Source: Pedobacter sp. HDW13 (lineage in GTDB: Bacteria; Bacteroidota; Bacteroidia; Sphingobacteriales; Sphingobacteriaceae). From it: a stretch of 64,000 nucleotides of DNA. A model generated the notes under the pieces. The model searched no databases, was not told where the DNA came from, and saw nothing but the letters and a program-made list of their open reading frames with translations. The stretch covers positions 5,394,001-5,458,000 of the forward strand of contig NZ_CP049868.1 in the NCBI RefSeq assembly GCF_011303555.1, read 5' to 3'. Below are positions 1 to 8,930 of this stretch, one piece after another. Numbering within the stretch: the first letter of the stretch is position 1; each line of letters begins with the position of its first letter. The position numbers and the translations under genes are program-made.

Positions 1-2
1 TT

Positions 3-809
3 CAGCTGGCTTTTGGAGCAGGAGAGGGACTTACCTTTTCTTTTGATTTAGTTGATTTTTGCAAACGTTTTAATATTAGTGTTTTAAAAACAATTTCGGG
101 CTTAAAATTTCTGGAGCATGATGGTTACCTCACGCTTTCCGAAAGTGTGTTTTTGCCTTCTCGCATCATGTTTATTGCCAGTCATGAAGATATTTACCGT
201 TTCCAGATCGAAAATAGAGCTTACGATGGCGTTATTAAGACCATATTGCGTTCGCATGGAGGGGCTTTTGATGGTTTTGTGAAAATAAATGAGGCAGATC
301 TGGCCAAACGAACCGGCTTATCTTATCGCGATGTTATTGCTTTATTAAACAAACTGCAGGCGCTTGAACTGCTTAGCTATATACCACAAACAGATCAGCC
401 ACAATTGCAATATATCCGTGCTCGGGTAGATATGGATCATTTCGATCTGGATGTAAAATACCTGAGGCTAAGGAAAGAAATTTTGCACAAACAAATCAAC
501 GCCGTAGTTCAATATGCATCTTCTAACATTTGCAGGAGTATACAGCTGCTTGAATATTTTGATGAACAAAATGCTGCTAAATGTGGTGTATGTGATGTTT
601 GCCTGGCCGAAAAAAAGGCAGAGAACCAAAGTCAACTGTTTGATGAAATAGAATTTGAAATCATTTCGCTGCTGCAACAAGAGCCCCTGGCGCTCGATGA
701 TTTGGTAATGAACATCAAAAATGGCGCTGAAAATGAACGCATCGAAATTATCCGTGAATTATTAGATGCGGGCAAGATAAAAACTGATGGGAAGAAGTAT
801 TATCTTTAG
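3..809 (+). CDS. recQ: RecQ family ATP-dependent DNA helicase, C-terminal part (5' end outside window)
   Basis: The reading frame is open from base 3, so only the C-terminal part of the protein is present. What remains corresponds to the end of the helicase core, the RecQ zinc-binding region and a winged-helix-like tail. The zinc-binding signature is clear: Cys in SSNICR, then LLEYFDE, then CGVCDVC, which is the four-cysteine arrangement of RecQ. RecQ is a 3'-5' DNA helicase that acts in recombination and replication-fork repair. The helicase ATPase motifs must lie upstream of the window. An internal ATG at 147 is not the real start because the homologous sequence continues upstream of it. 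The assignment to RecQ is firm; which RecQ paralogue it is cannot be told. Confidence 0.9.
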   Translation, partial: QLAFGAGEGLTFSFDLVDFCKRFNISVLKTISGLKFLEHDGYLTLSESVFLPSRIMFIASHEDIYRFQIENRAYDGVIKTILRSHGGAFDGFVKINEADLAKRTGLSYRDVIALLNKLQALELLSYIPQTDQPQLQYIRARVDMDHFDLDVKYLRLRKEILHKQINAVVQYASSNICRSIQLLEYFDEQNAAKCGVCDVCLAEKKAENQSQLFDEIEFEIISLLQQEPLALDDLVMNIKNGAENERIEIIRELLDAGKIKTDGKKYYL

Positions 810-936
810 CGGGTTAAAAATGGTTAACTGTTTAAATTGTGGGAATTGGTTATTGTATAGCCTATCTCATTTAACAATTTGGCAAAATTACAATTAACCC
901 GTTAACCGACTAAACAGTTAACCTCCTTAAAACTAA

Positions 937-2244
937 ATGATAGAAAAAAACAATAAGAAAACCATCCGCTCATGGGCTTTCTTCGATTGGGCAAACTCTG
1001 CCTATAACTTGGTTATTACCTCAACTATTTTCCCGGCTTATTACACCATTATTACCACTACTAAAGAACATGGTGATAAGGTAACCTTCCTTGGCCGCGC
1101 TTATGTTAATACTTCGCTATCTAACTACGCACTGTCTTTCGCTTATCTGATTATGGCGCTGGCTTTACCTATTTTATCATCAATTGCCGATAGAAGGGGA
1201 AATAAGAAGTCATTTATGAAATTCTTTACCTATATGGGTGGTTTAGCTTGTATTGGCCTGTATTTCTTTAAACTCGATACTCTCGAAATGAGTATCATCC
1301 TGTTTGCTTTAGCAGCCATGGGTTATATTGGCGGGGTTTTATTCAGTAATTCTTACCTGCCCGAAATTGCTTCAGAGGAGCATCAGGACCGAGTAAGCGC
1401 GCAAGGCTTTTCTTATGGTTACATAGGTTCAGTTGTTTTGCAGTTAATCTGCTTTTTGTTTGTGCTAAAACCCGAATGGTTTGGCATTACCGATGCTTCT
1501 TTTCCGCCACGCTTATCATTTTTACTGGTTGGTGTATGGTGGATAGCCTTTTCGCAGATTCCTTTTTCAGTATTGCCCAACGGAACACCGCAAACCGATA
1601 AGGTTAAAACCAATATCATTAAGGATGGATTTAGTGAATTAACCAAAGTATGGGGACAGTTGAAACAGATTAAAAAATTGAAAGGATTTTTAATCTCATT
1701 CTTCTTCTATTCTATGGGTGTGCAAACCATCATGCTCGCTGCTGCAGGTTTTGCCGAAAAAACATTGAAACTTGGCACAGCTAAACTAATTGCCGTAATC
1801 CTGATTATTCAGCTGGTAGCTATTCCGGGCGCAATGTTGATGTCATACCTGGCCAAAAAAATCGGTAACGTAAATGTGTTGATAATGGTTGTATTGGTTT
1901 GGATTGGTTGCTGCGTGTACGGTTATTACATCACGAATCAGTACCAGTTTTATTCACTTTCGGCTATTGTGGGTTTAATTATGGGAGGAATTCAGTCATT
2001 ATCGCGTTCTACCTATTCTAAATATTTACCTGTTGACACGCAGGATACGACCTCATTCTTTAGTTTTTATGATGTTACCGAGAAACTGGCTATTGTAATT
2101 GGCTTATTTAGTTTTGCTTACATAGAAGAAATCACTGGAAATATCCGTTATTCTATTATTGCTCTGGCGTCGTTTTTCATTATTGGTTTAGTCCTTTTAT
2201 TTGTTTTGAAAAAAATCGAACGCAAAGAAGCACCAAAATTGTAA
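937..2244 (+). CDS. MFS transporter, UMF1/Atg22-like family
   Basis: A 435-residue membrane protein with about twelve hydrophobic segments. The N-terminal motif RSWAFFDWANSAYN is typical of the UMF1 group of major facilitator transporters, which share the Atg22-like domain. The basic loop DRRGNKKS after the second or third segment fits the MFS A-motif position. Members are predicted inner-membrane exporters and the substrate is generally unknown. The gene sits 18 bp upstream of a LutA-like iron-sulfur protein on the same strand, so the two may be co-transcribed. I see no sign of truncation. Family is confident, substrate unknown. Confidence 0.85.
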   Translation: MIEKNNKKTIRSWAFFDWANSAYNLVITSTIFPAYYTIITTTKEHGDKVTFLGRAYVNTSLSNYALSFAYLIMALALPILSSIADRRGNKKSFMKFFTYMGGLACIGLYFFKLDTLEMSIILFALAAMGYIGGVLFSNSYLPEIASEEHQDRVSAQGFSYGYIGSVVLQLICFLFVLKPEWFGITDASFPPRLSFLLVGVWWIAFSQIPFSVLPNGTPQTDKVKTNIIKDGFSELTKVWGQLKQIKKLKGFLISFFFYSMGVQTIMLAAAGFAEKTLKLGTAKLIAVILIIQLVAIPGAMLMSYLAKKIGNVNVLIMVVLVWIGCCVYGYYITNQYQFYSLSAIVGLIMGGIQSLSRSTYSKYLPVDTQDTTSFFSFYDVTEKLAIVIGLFSFAYIEEITGNIRYSIIALASFFIIGLVLLFVLKKIERKEAPKL

Positions 2245-2262
2245 GTTTGTAGGCTAAAGAAT

Positions 2263-3003
2263 ATGATGAAAGTAGAATTATTTGTGCCCTGTTTTGTAGA
2301 TCAGTTATATCCCGAAACCGCTTTTAATACCTTAAGATTGTTAGAGAAATCCGGTTACGAGGTTAGCTATAATTCAAAACAAACTTGTTGTGGACAACCG
2401 GCCTATAATGCAGGTTATTGGGATGAAGCTAAACAGGTAGGTACTAAATTCTTAAACGATTTTTCAGAAAATACTTATATCGTGGCGCCATCGGCATCAT
2501 GTGTTGGAATGGTAAAAGGTGGTTTTAACGATCTGTTTACCAATACCATTGTGCATAACAAATGCCGGAGTTTACAATCGAATATCTGGGAGCTTTCCGA
2601 TTTCCTGATTAAAATAGCTAAGAAAGATTATTTCGGTGCCGAACTGGAAGGAAAAGCCGTTTATCACGATTCGTGCAGTGCTTTACGCGAATGTAAAATT
2701 AAAGACGAACCCCGTCAGTTACTTTCAAAAGTACATGGTTTGGAAATGATCGAAATGGAAGATACCGATATGTGCTGTGGCTTTGGCGGTACCTTTGCGG
2801 TTAAATTCGATGCCATTTCTTCGGCAATGGCCGAGCAAAAGGTAAACCACGCCATGGCGCAAGGTGCCGATTATATCATTTCAACTGATTTATCCTGCCT
2901 GCTGCACCTGCAAGGCTATATCGATAAAAACAATCTGCCCATAAAAACCATGCACATTGCCGATGTACTTTGTAATGGCTGGCTGGAAAGTACCGAATAC
3001 TAA
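2263..3003 (+). CDS. (Fe-S)-binding protein, LutA/YkgE-like, two cysteine-rich CCG domains
   Basis: A 246-residue soluble protein with two CCG-type cysteine-rich domains: the first ends in TCCGQPAYNAG near residue 43, the second carries HDSCSALREC and later MCCGFGG near residue 170. This is the arrangement of LutA, a subunit of the LutABC L-lactate oxidation system, and of the related GlcF/HdrD C-terminal domain. No lutB or lutC lies in the window, so the partner is unknown and a lactate role is an inference from the family. Two adjacent ATG codons (2263 and 2266) are possible starts. A strong terminator follows directly. Confidence 0.85.
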   Translation: MMKVELFVPCFVDQLYPETAFNTLRLLEKSGYEVSYNSKQTCCGQPAYNAGYWDEAKQVGTKFLNDFSENTYIVAPSASCVGMVKGGFNDLFTNTIVHNKCRSLQSNIWELSDFLIKIAKKDYFGAELEGKAVYHDSCSALRECKIKDEPRQLLSKVHGLEMIEMEDTDMCCGFGGTFAVKFDAISSAMAEQKVNHAMAQGADYIISTDLSCLLHLQGYIDKNNLPIKTMHIADVLCNGWLESTEY

Positions 3004-3007
3004 TTCC

Positions 3008-3046
3008 AAACCTATCAGGTTTTAAAAAAAAAACTGATAGGTTTTT
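3008..3046 (+). terminator. Rho-independent terminator after the LutA-like gene
   Basis: An 11-bp stem, AAACCTATCAG paired with CTGATAGGTTT, brackets an A-rich loop and runs into a T tract. It starts five bases after the stop codon of the preceding gene. Confidence 0.8.
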
Positions 3047-3166
3047 TATGTAAAAGCATTTGTAAAAAATAAATTACAAGGGGATTTGTGGCCTTTAATT
3101 GACTCGTTTAGTTAATCTTACTGTTTTAATTAACAATTTTTAACAAGCTTTACGTTAAATCTAAAA

Positions 3167-3174
3167 TACCTTTG
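3167..3174 (+). promoter_or_regulatory. Bacteroidota -7 promoter element (TACCTTTG)
   Basis: TACCTTTG matches the Bacteroidota sigma-ABfr -7 consensus TAnnTTTG and lies 48 bp upstream of the start codon at 3223, after the previous terminator. The -33 TTG element is not evident, so confidence is moderate. Confidence 0.5.
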
Positions 3175-3222
3175 TTAAACCTTTTAAAGGCTTTAAACTC
3201 TAACTAGCAAATTCAAAACAAA

Positions 3223-4131
3223 ATGAAAAAAATATTCATCGCTTTATTGGGTGTTTTATCTATTGCATCGGTTGCAAACGCGCAAAAGAAAAAAACTTCA
3301 GGAGCTATACAATTCGAAAACACGATCGATCCTGCAGCCATGGCATCTGCCAATGGTATTCAGCTAACCGATCAGATGAAAGCCAGAATGCCTTCATCAA
3401 GCAAAAGCAATTTTGAGTTATTATTTACAGCAACCAATGCGAGCTATATGCCGGTTGAAGAAACCGAGGATAGCAATGGTGCAGGTGGCGGTGGCGGCGG
3501 CATGGGCCGGATGATGATGCGTTTTGGTGGTGGTGGCGGTAACCGCGAGTACTACTATACTTTCGCAGATAAAGGTTTAACCGAAGTTTTCGACCTGAAC
3601 GATACGACTTATTATATGCCAAGCAAGTTAACCCTTGCTAGTTCCGGACCAATTTCATCGTTCAGAATGGGTGGTGGTAATCCAAACGATACTACCAAAG
3701 CAAAACCTGCCCCGGCTCCAAAAATTGAAGTGGTTAAAACCGATTCTACCAAACAGATTTTAGGTTTTACCTGCCATCAGGCTATTGTAAGATCGACCAG
3801 AGCCATTAAAATTTTAGATATGGATAAAAACGTGGTAGAAGAAACTAAAATCTGGTATACCAACGATTTAGGCTTTAATTTTTCTCCTAATCCAAACATG
3901 TGGACCGAAGGTGCGGTTTTAGCTATCGAAGGCAGAGGAAACAGCTCAATTGCTAAAAGCATTGAGTACAGAAACGTAAGTGCGAAAGACGTAACAGCAC
4001 CTAAAAAAGCAAAACTGATTACTGCCGATGAGTATAAAACTAAAATGGAGAACATGATGAAACGTTTTAGACAAAACAGACCAGGTGGCGGTGCTGGCCA
4101 GGTTAGAGTATTTGGTGGAGGCGGTAATTAA
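3223..4131 (+). CDS. Secreted GLPGLI-like protein with Gly- and Met-rich segments
   Basis: A 302-residue protein with a clear signal peptide (MKKIFIALLGVLSIASVANA, cleavage after ANA). The second half has the layout of GLPGLI-family proteins: DSTKQILGFTCHQAIV followed by IWYTNDLGF and a divergent version of the name motif (MWTEGAVLAIEG). Residues about 85-110 and the C-terminus are rich in glycine, with a GGGGGGMGRMMM-type stretch, and a lysine/arginine-rich helix precedes the C-terminal glycine tail. Bacteroidota GLPGLI proteins are periplasmic or outer-membrane-associated and mostly uncharacterised. The gene is monocistronic, with its own promoter element and terminator. Function unknown; a metal- or surface-related role would be speculation. 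Confidence 0.7.
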   Translation: MKKIFIALLGVLSIASVANAQKKKTSGAIQFENTIDPAAMASANGIQLTDQMKARMPSSSKSNFELLFTATNASYMPVEETEDSNGAGGGGGGMGRMMMRFGGGGGNREYYYTFADKGLTEVFDLNDTTYYMPSKLTLASSGPISSFRMGGGNPNDTTKAKPAPAPKIEVVKTDSTKQILGFTCHQAIVRSTRAIKILDMDKNVVEETKIWYTNDLGFNFSPNPNMWTEGAVLAIEGRGNSSIAKSIEYRNVSAKDVTAPKKAKLITADEYKTKMENMMKRFRQNRPGGGAGQVRVFGGGGN

Positions 4132-4156
4132 GCGCATACAAACAACAAAACATAGC

Positions 4157-4189
4157 AGCCTGTTCCATTTATGGGGCAGGCTTTTTTTG
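4157..4189 (+). terminator. Rho-independent terminator
   Basis: AGCCTGTTCC pairs with GGGGCAGGCT (two G-T wobbles) around a six-base loop and is followed by seven T residues. It ends the GLPGLI-like gene. Confidence 0.8.
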
Positions 4190-4246
4190 TATCATTTTTG
4201 AAGAGATTAAATGTATTCTTGACATATTATATCATAATGGCTATTA

Positions 4247-5365
4247 TTGGGATCAGATTATAACCTAACCATAGTGATTACAGCAGAAAATAAAGCTAAC
4301 TTACTGGCTACTAAGCAGCATTTCGAAATTTTAGACGGATTAAGGGGCGTGGCCGCCATTGTGGTGGTTATTTACCACTTTATGGAAATTGCTATTACCG
4401 ACTATAACAAGAATTTTCTCTCGCACGGCTTTTTGGCTGTCGATTTCTTTTTCTGTTTATCGGGTTTTGTAATTGCATATGCATACGATACCAGGGCAGA
4501 ACATATCACTTTAATACAGTTCATTAAACTGCGGTTGATTCGTTTACATCCGCTGGTGGTAATTGGTTCTGTACTGGGACTGCTAACCTTCCTATTCGAT
4601 CCTTATAGCGATTTTTATGCTATTTACGGATTTGGAAAAACACTTTTACTGTTTTTAGCTTCTGCATTTCTGATTCCTTATCCGGCAATGCCCGAGCGTT
4701 ACACCAATTTATTTTGCCTGAATGCTCCTGCTTGGTCGTTATTTTGGGAATACATAGCCAATATATTTTATATCCTCATCCTCTTCAAGCTCAGCAAACA
4801 AATACTAACTGTATTGACTGTAATAGGAGCGGCCTGCATTTGTTATATAGCTGTGATCCATACCAATGTAAGTGGAGGCTGGGGAGGTCAGAACTTCTTT
4901 GATGGCGGTGCAAGGGTGCTTTTCTCTTTTATGGCCGGGATGATGGTTTATCGTTTCAACTGGATTATTAAAAATAAGCTGGGTTTTATAGGTGTTAGCA
5001 TCCTGTTGTTGATTGCCTTCTTATTTCCTTACCGCGATCAGTACAACTGGATTACCGAGCCCATAATTGTAATCCTATATTTTCCATTACTGGTATCGCT
5101 TGGTGCAGGAGCTGTGCTAAACCCTGCTTTAAAAAATGTATGTAAACTATCGGGAGAAATATCTTATCCGCTTTACATGACGCATTATCCTTTTGTGTGG
5201 ATTTACTTAACCTATGTAGCAGTAGTGAAACCAACAGGCATGATGCTTTTTGGTGTTATCCCGGTTTCGGTAATACTTTTAATTGTTCTGGCTTACCTCA
5301 TTATGCGCTTTGTAGATGCACCTTTGCGTAAATATTTGAAGGATAAGTTTTTGCGTGCTACTTGA
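4247..5365 (+). CDS. Acyltransferase 3 family membrane protein (OafA/OatA type)
   Basis: A 372-residue multi-pass membrane protein of the acyltransferase 3 family. The signature LDGLRGVAAIVVVIYH lies at residues 29-44 and includes the catalytic-type His, followed by FFFCLSGFV. About ten hydrophobic segments follow. Members transfer acetyl or other acyl groups onto periplasmic or surface glycans, lipids or peptidoglycan. The start is uncertain: no in-frame ATG precedes the domain, so TTG at 4247 or GTG at 4274 is used; an in-frame stop lies at 4235. The gene is not next to the polysaccharide locus, so the acceptor is unknown. Confidence 0.85.
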   Translation: MGSDYNLTIVITAENKANLLATKQHFEILDGLRGVAAIVVVIYHFMEIAITDYNKNFLSHGFLAVDFFFCLSGFVIAYAYDTRAEHITLIQFIKLRLIRLHPLVVIGSVLGLLTFLFDPYSDFYAIYGFGKTLLLFLASAFLIPYPAMPERYTNLFCLNAPAWSLFWEYIANIFYILILFKLSKQILTVLTVIGAACICYIAVIHTNVSGGWGGQNFFDGGARVLFSFMAGMMVYRFNWIIKNKLGFIGVSILLLIAFLFPYRDQYNWITEPIIVILYFPLLVSLGAGAVLNPALKNVCKLSGEISYPLYMTHYPFVWIYLTYVAVVKPTGMMLFGVIPVSVILLIVLAYLIMRFVDAPLRKYLKDKFLRAT

Positions 5366-5465
5366 ATGGTTAACCATATAAGGCATTTTAGTACATAAAG
5401 TGTGTAAAATATAGAAACGTTGCTCCGTGTATCCGTGGCGTTTTGCTTCAGAAACACATAGAATT

Positions 5466-5541
5466 CTCGTTATTGCGAGGAATGAAGCCTGCCTGTTGCA
5501 GGCAGGCTTCGTCGGCTGAAAAAGCGTTCTCGCAATGACGA
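5466..5541. repeat. Nested palindromic intergenic element (REP-like)
   Basis: Within the 337-bp gap 5366-5702 lies an inverted-repeat element: an outer pair (CGTTATTGCGAG at 5468, CTCGCAATGACG at 5529) encloses a perfect 12-bp hairpin GAAGCCTGCCTG with loop TTG (5484-5510). It is flanked by short TCCGTG-rich direct repeats at about 5425 and 5550-5575. No coding potential is seen. The outer arm resembles the ATGACGA ends of the elements at 9.4-9.7 kb and 16.9 kb. Confidence 0.7.
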
Positions 5542-5601
5542 CCCCGAAAAATCCGTGTTAATCCGTGCCTCCGTGGCATGATACTTCACTTCAACTAAAA
5601 C

Positions 5602-5632
5602 TTGCTTTTTGACCGAAAAATCCCTATATTTG
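5602..5632 (+). promoter_or_regulatory. thrS promoter, Bacteroidota type
   Basis: TTG (5602-5604), a 20-bp spacer and TATATTTG (5625-5632) match the -33/-7 consensus of Bacteroidota housekeeping promoters. This leaves a leader of roughly 65 nt before the thrS start. The leader contains a small dyad, ATCAC then GTGAT (about 5646-5662), whose role is unknown. Confidence 0.7.
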
Positions 5633-5702
5633 CAGCAAATTAGTATCACATTGTAAGTGATCTTTTAAAACTTTTTTATTAAACTTTAAATCATAGTTGT
5701 AG

Positions 5703-7628
5703 ATGATTAACATTACTTTACCTGATGGTTCTGTCCGTCAGTACGAAAAGGGCACTTCTGCCCACCAAATTGCATTGTCAATTTCTGAGGGTTTAGCCCG
5801 TAACGTTTTAGCCGCTGAGGTTAATGGTGAAGTTTGGGATTCAACAAGACCGATCGAGTCTGATTCGTCGGTTAAATTGTTAACCTGGAACGACGCAGCC
5901 GGTAAATCAACTTTTTGGCATTCATCAGCCCACTTAATGGCCGAAGCTTTAGAAGCCCTTTATCCGGGAACTAAATTTGGTATTGGTCCGGCAATTGAAA
6001 CAGGCTTTTACTACGATGTAGATTTCGGCGATCAGGAATTTTCTTCTGATGATTTCAAGGCCATCGAAACTAAAATAATTGAACTGGCTAAACAAAAAGA
6101 AACTTTTGTACGCGAAAGTGTAAGTAAAGCCGATGCCATCAAATATTTCACCGAGAAAGGTGATGAGTACAAGCTCGATCTAATTGATGGTTTGGAAGAT
6201 GGAAAAATTACTTTCTATACCCAGGGTCAATTTACCGACTTATGCCGTGGTCCACACATTCCGAATACTGGCTTTGTAAAGGCTGTAAAACTCATGAACG
6301 TAGCTGGTGCATATTGGAGAGGTGATGAAACTAAAAAACAGTTAACCCGTATATATGGCGTAACTTTCCCTAAGGCGAGCGAGCTTACCGAATATCTGGC
6401 AATGATTGAGGAAGCTAAAAAACGTGATCACCGTAAATTGGGTAAAGAGCTCGAATTATTTGCTTTCTCAGAAAAAGTAGGCATGGGTTTACCATTGTGG
6501 TTACCAAAAGGAACTGCTTTGCGCGAGCGTTTGGTTAATTTCTTAACCAAAGCACAGGCTAAAGCAGGTTACGAGCAGGTGGTTACTCCACACATCGGCC
6601 ATAAAAACCTGTATGTAACTTCTGGTCACTGGGAAAAATATGGTAAAGATTCGTTCCAGCCAATTAAAACTCCGCAGGAAGGAGAGGAGTTCTTCTTAAA
6701 ACCGATGAACTGCCCGCACCACTGCGAGATTTATAAAACAAAACCACGTTCGTACAAAGATCTTCCGGTTCGTTTTGCAGAGTTTGGTACTGTATACCGT
6801 TACGAACAAAGTGGCGAATTACATGGTTTAACCCGTGTTCGTGGCTTTACTCAGGATGACGCGCACTTGTTCTGTATGCCAGAGCAGGTAAAAGACGAGT
6901 TTAAAAAAGTAATCGATCTAGTACTTTATGTATTCAAATCGTTAGGTTTCGAAAACTACACCGCACAGGTTTCGTTAAGAGATCCTGAAAATAAAGCGAA
7001 GTACATTGGTTCTGATGAAAATTGGAGATTATCGGAAACTGCAATTATTGAAGCTGCTGCCGAAAAAGGCTTAAATACAGTTGTAGAATATGGTGAAGCG
7101 GCCTTTTATGGTCCTAAGCTCGATTTTATGGTTAAAGATGCTTTAGGTAGAAAATGGCAGTTGGGTACCATTCAGGTAGATTACAACTTGCCTGAGCGTT
7201 TCGAGCTGGAATATACAGGTAGCGATAACCAGAAACACAGACCGGTAATGATCCACCGTGCGCCGTTTGGTTCGTTGGAAAGATTTATTGCAGTTTTGAT
7301 TGAGCATTGTGCCGGAAACTTCCCGTTATGGCTAAGTCCAGAGCAGTTTATCATTCTTCCTATTTCAGAAAAATATGAAGATTATGCAAAAAAAGTTTTA
7401 GATGAACTAAATAATTCCGATATTCGCGGGCTGATTGACTTTCGCGATGAGAAAATCGGTCGTAAAATACGCGACGCGGAGGTTAAAAAGATCCCATATA
7501 TGCTCATTATCGGCGATAAAGAGATGGCAGAAGGAAAAGTTTCTGTTCGTAAACACGGTGAGGGAGATTTAGGCGAAATGACGTTGGAAGAGTTCAACAA
7601 TTTATTAAGAAAAGAAATAACAGTTTAA
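5703..7628 (+). CDS. thrS: Threonine--tRNA ligase
   Basis: A 641-residue class II aminoacyl-tRNA synthetase that charges tRNA-Thr. Domains in order: TGS domain (residues 1-61), the editing/second additional domain with HSSAH at 73-77 and the CRGPH motif near 185, the catalytic core with the zinc-binding MNCPHH near 335 and RYEQSGELHGLTRVRGF, then the anticodon-binding domain from about 535. Length is normal for bacterial ThrS. It is the first gene of a run with infC, rpmI and rplT (infC starts 17 bp downstream), a conserved translation operon. A promoter with good consensus lies upstream. Confidence 0.98.
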   Translation: MINITLPDGSVRQYEKGTSAHQIALSISEGLARNVLAAEVNGEVWDSTRPIESDSSVKLLTWNDAAGKSTFWHSSAHLMAEALEALYPGTKFGIGPAIETGFYYDVDFGDQEFSSDDFKAIETKIIELAKQKETFVRESVSKADAIKYFTEKGDEYKLDLIDGLEDGKITFYTQGQFTDLCRGPHIPNTGFVKAVKLMNVAGAYWRGDETKKQLTRIYGVTFPKASELTEYLAMIEEAKKRDHRKLGKELELFAFSEKVGMGLPLWLPKGTALRERLVNFLTKAQAKAGYEQVVTPHIGHKNLYVTSGHWEKYGKDSFQPIKTPQEGEEFFLKPMNCPHHCEIYKTKPRSYKDLPVRFAEFGTVYRYEQSGELHGLTRVRGFTQDDAHLFCMPEQVKDEFKKVIDLVLYVFKSLGFENYTAQVSLRDPENKAKYIGSDENWRLSETAIIEAAAEKGLNTVVEYGEAAFYGPKLDFMVKDALGRKWQLGTIQVDYNLPERFELEYTGSDNQKHRPVMIHRAPFGSLERFIAVLIEHCAGNFPLWLSPEQFIILPISEKYEDYAKKVLDELNNSDIRGLIDFRDEKIGRKIRDAEVKKIPYMLIIGDKEMAEGKVSVRKHGEGDLGEMTLEEFNNLLRKEITV

Positions 7629-7645
7629 ATTAAAATAGTACAAAT

Positions 7646-8215
7646 TTGGCATTAGGAAGACCAGGATTTAACAGGGGACCACGTCCACCTTTTAAGAAAA
7701 AAGAAGCAGAGCATAACATTAATCAGTATATAAAATCGCCTGAAGTGCGTTTAGCTGGCGATAATGTTGAACCGGGGATTTATCCTTTGGCGAAAGCTTT
7801 GGCACTTGCTGATGAACTGGAATTGGATTTGGTAGAGATTTCTCCAAATGCCGTACCACCGGTTTGTAGGATTATTGATTACAGTAAATTTGTTTACGAG
7901 CAAAAGAAAAAGCAGAAAGAAATTAAAGCTAATGCCAAACAAACTGTAATTAAAGAGATCCGTTTTGGTCCTAACACCAACGATCACGATTTCCAGTTTA
8001 AATTAAAACATGCAGTAAGCTTTTTAGAGAGCGGTGAGAAAGTTAGAGCTTATGTGCATTTTAAAGGTAGAGCAATTGTGTACAAAGAACAGGGAGAAAT
8101 TTTATTGTTAAAGTTTGCCCAGGCTTTGGAGGATGTAGGAAAAGTAGAGTTATTACCAAAGTTAGAAGGTAAACGCATGTTCCTTACTGTTGCGCCTAAA
8201 GTAGCAAAAAAATAA
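7646..8215 (+). CDS. infC: Translation initiation factor IF-3
   Basis: A 189-residue IF-3. The N-terminal domain (NQYIKSPEVRL, LDLVEISPNAVPPVCRIIDYSKF) and the C-terminal domain (KEIRFGPNTNDHDFQFKLKHAVSFLE, VELLPKLEGKRMFLTVAPK) are both complete. IF-3 binds the 30S subunit, prevents premature 50S joining and monitors the start codon. The start is a rare TTG at 7646: no ATG lies between the preceding stop and the first conserved residues. Rare start codons in infC are a known basis of autoregulation in E. coli, because IF-3 discriminates against them; the same logic may apply here. Followed by rpmI and rplT. Confidence 0.97.
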   Translation: MALGRPGFNRGPRPPFKKKEAEHNINQYIKSPEVRLAGDNVEPGIYPLAKALALADELELDLVEISPNAVPPVCRIIDYSKFVYEQKKKQKEIKANAKQTVIKEIRFGPNTNDHDFQFKLKHAVSFLESGEKVRAYVHFKGRAIVYKEQGEILLLKFAQALEDVGKVELLPKLEGKRMFLTVAPKVAKK

Positions 8216-8244
8216 AAACAATTTTATAAATTAAATAACAGGTT

Positions 8245-8445
8245 ATGCCAAAAATGAAAACCAATTCCAGTGCTAAAAAGCGTTTTTCGCTTACTGGAAC
8301 AGGTAAAATCAAAAGAAACAAAGCATACAAAAGTCACATCTTAACCAAGATGAGTACTAAACGTAAACGTGCGCTTGGAAATGCAGGAATTGTAACAGAT
8401 GCAGATTCAGGTAACGTAAAACGTATGCTTTGCATCGGAAAGTAA
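8245..8445 (+). CDS. rpmI: 50S ribosomal protein L35
   Basis: A 66-residue, highly basic protein. The start PKMKTNSSAKKRFSLTGTGK is diagnostic of bL35, a late-assembling 50S protein. Complete and of normal length. It lies 29 bp after infC and 73 bp before rplT, as in most bacteria. Confidence 0.97.
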   Translation: MPKMKTNSSAKKRFSLTGTGKIKRNKAYKSHILTKMSTKRKRALGNAGIVTDADSGNVKRMLCIGK

Positions 8446-8518
8446 TTCATTAATTTCACCAGGTATCAGGCATTAAAGTTCCTTAGTTGGACGCCGCTTA
8501 CCAAAAAACAACAACAAC

Positions 8519-8863
8519 ATGCCACGTTCGGTAAACGCAGTAGCTTCGAGAAGAAGAAGAAAAAAGATCCTTAATTTAGCCAAAGGTTATTGGGGAGCAA
8601 GAAGTAAGGTTTATACTGTTGCTAAAAACACAGTAGAAAAAGGTTTGCAATATGCATACCGTGACCGTAAAGTTAAGAAAAGAGAATTCCGCGGATTGTG
8701 GATCCAACGTATCAACGCTGGTGCACGTCAACACGGTATTTCTTACTCTCAATTAATCGGTAAATTAGCTTCAAAAGAAATCGGTTTAAACCGTAAAGTA
8801 TTGGCTGATTTAGCAATGAATCACCCCGAAGCTTTCAAAGCTGTAATTGATGCAGTAAAATAG
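8519..8863 (+). CDS. rplT: 50S ribosomal protein L20
   Basis: A 114-residue basic protein with the bL20 start PRSVNAVASRRRRKKI and the internal LWIQRINAGARQHG segment. bL20 binds 23S rRNA early in 50S assembly and in several phyla represses its own operon. It is the last gene of the thrS-infC-rpmI-rplT run and is followed within 30 bp by a strong terminator. Confidence 0.97.
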   Translation: MPRSVNAVASRRRRKKILNLAKGYWGARSKVYTVAKNTVEKGLQYAYRDRKVKKREFRGLWIQRINAGARQHGISYSQLIGKLASKEIGLNRKVLADLAMNHPEAFKAVIDAVK

Positions 8864-8892
8864 AAATTTTCGCTCAGGCGATAATCATATTT

Positions 8893-8923
8893 AAAAAAGG
8901 GAACCAAATTGGCTCCCTTTTTT
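8893..8923. terminator. Bidirectional rho-independent terminator between rplT and the DUF1508 gene
   Basis: AAAAAAGGGA pairs with TCCCTTTTTT, continued by CC/GG after one mismatch, around loop AAATT. The A and T tracts allow it to serve both converging genes. Confidence 0.85.
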
Positions 8924-8930
8924 AATGAAC

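Noticed and set aside
5646..5662. Small dyad ATCAC/GTGAT in the thrS leader as a riboswitch or T-box
   Set aside because: The stem is only five bases and the T-box core is missing; T-boxes are not expected in this phylum.
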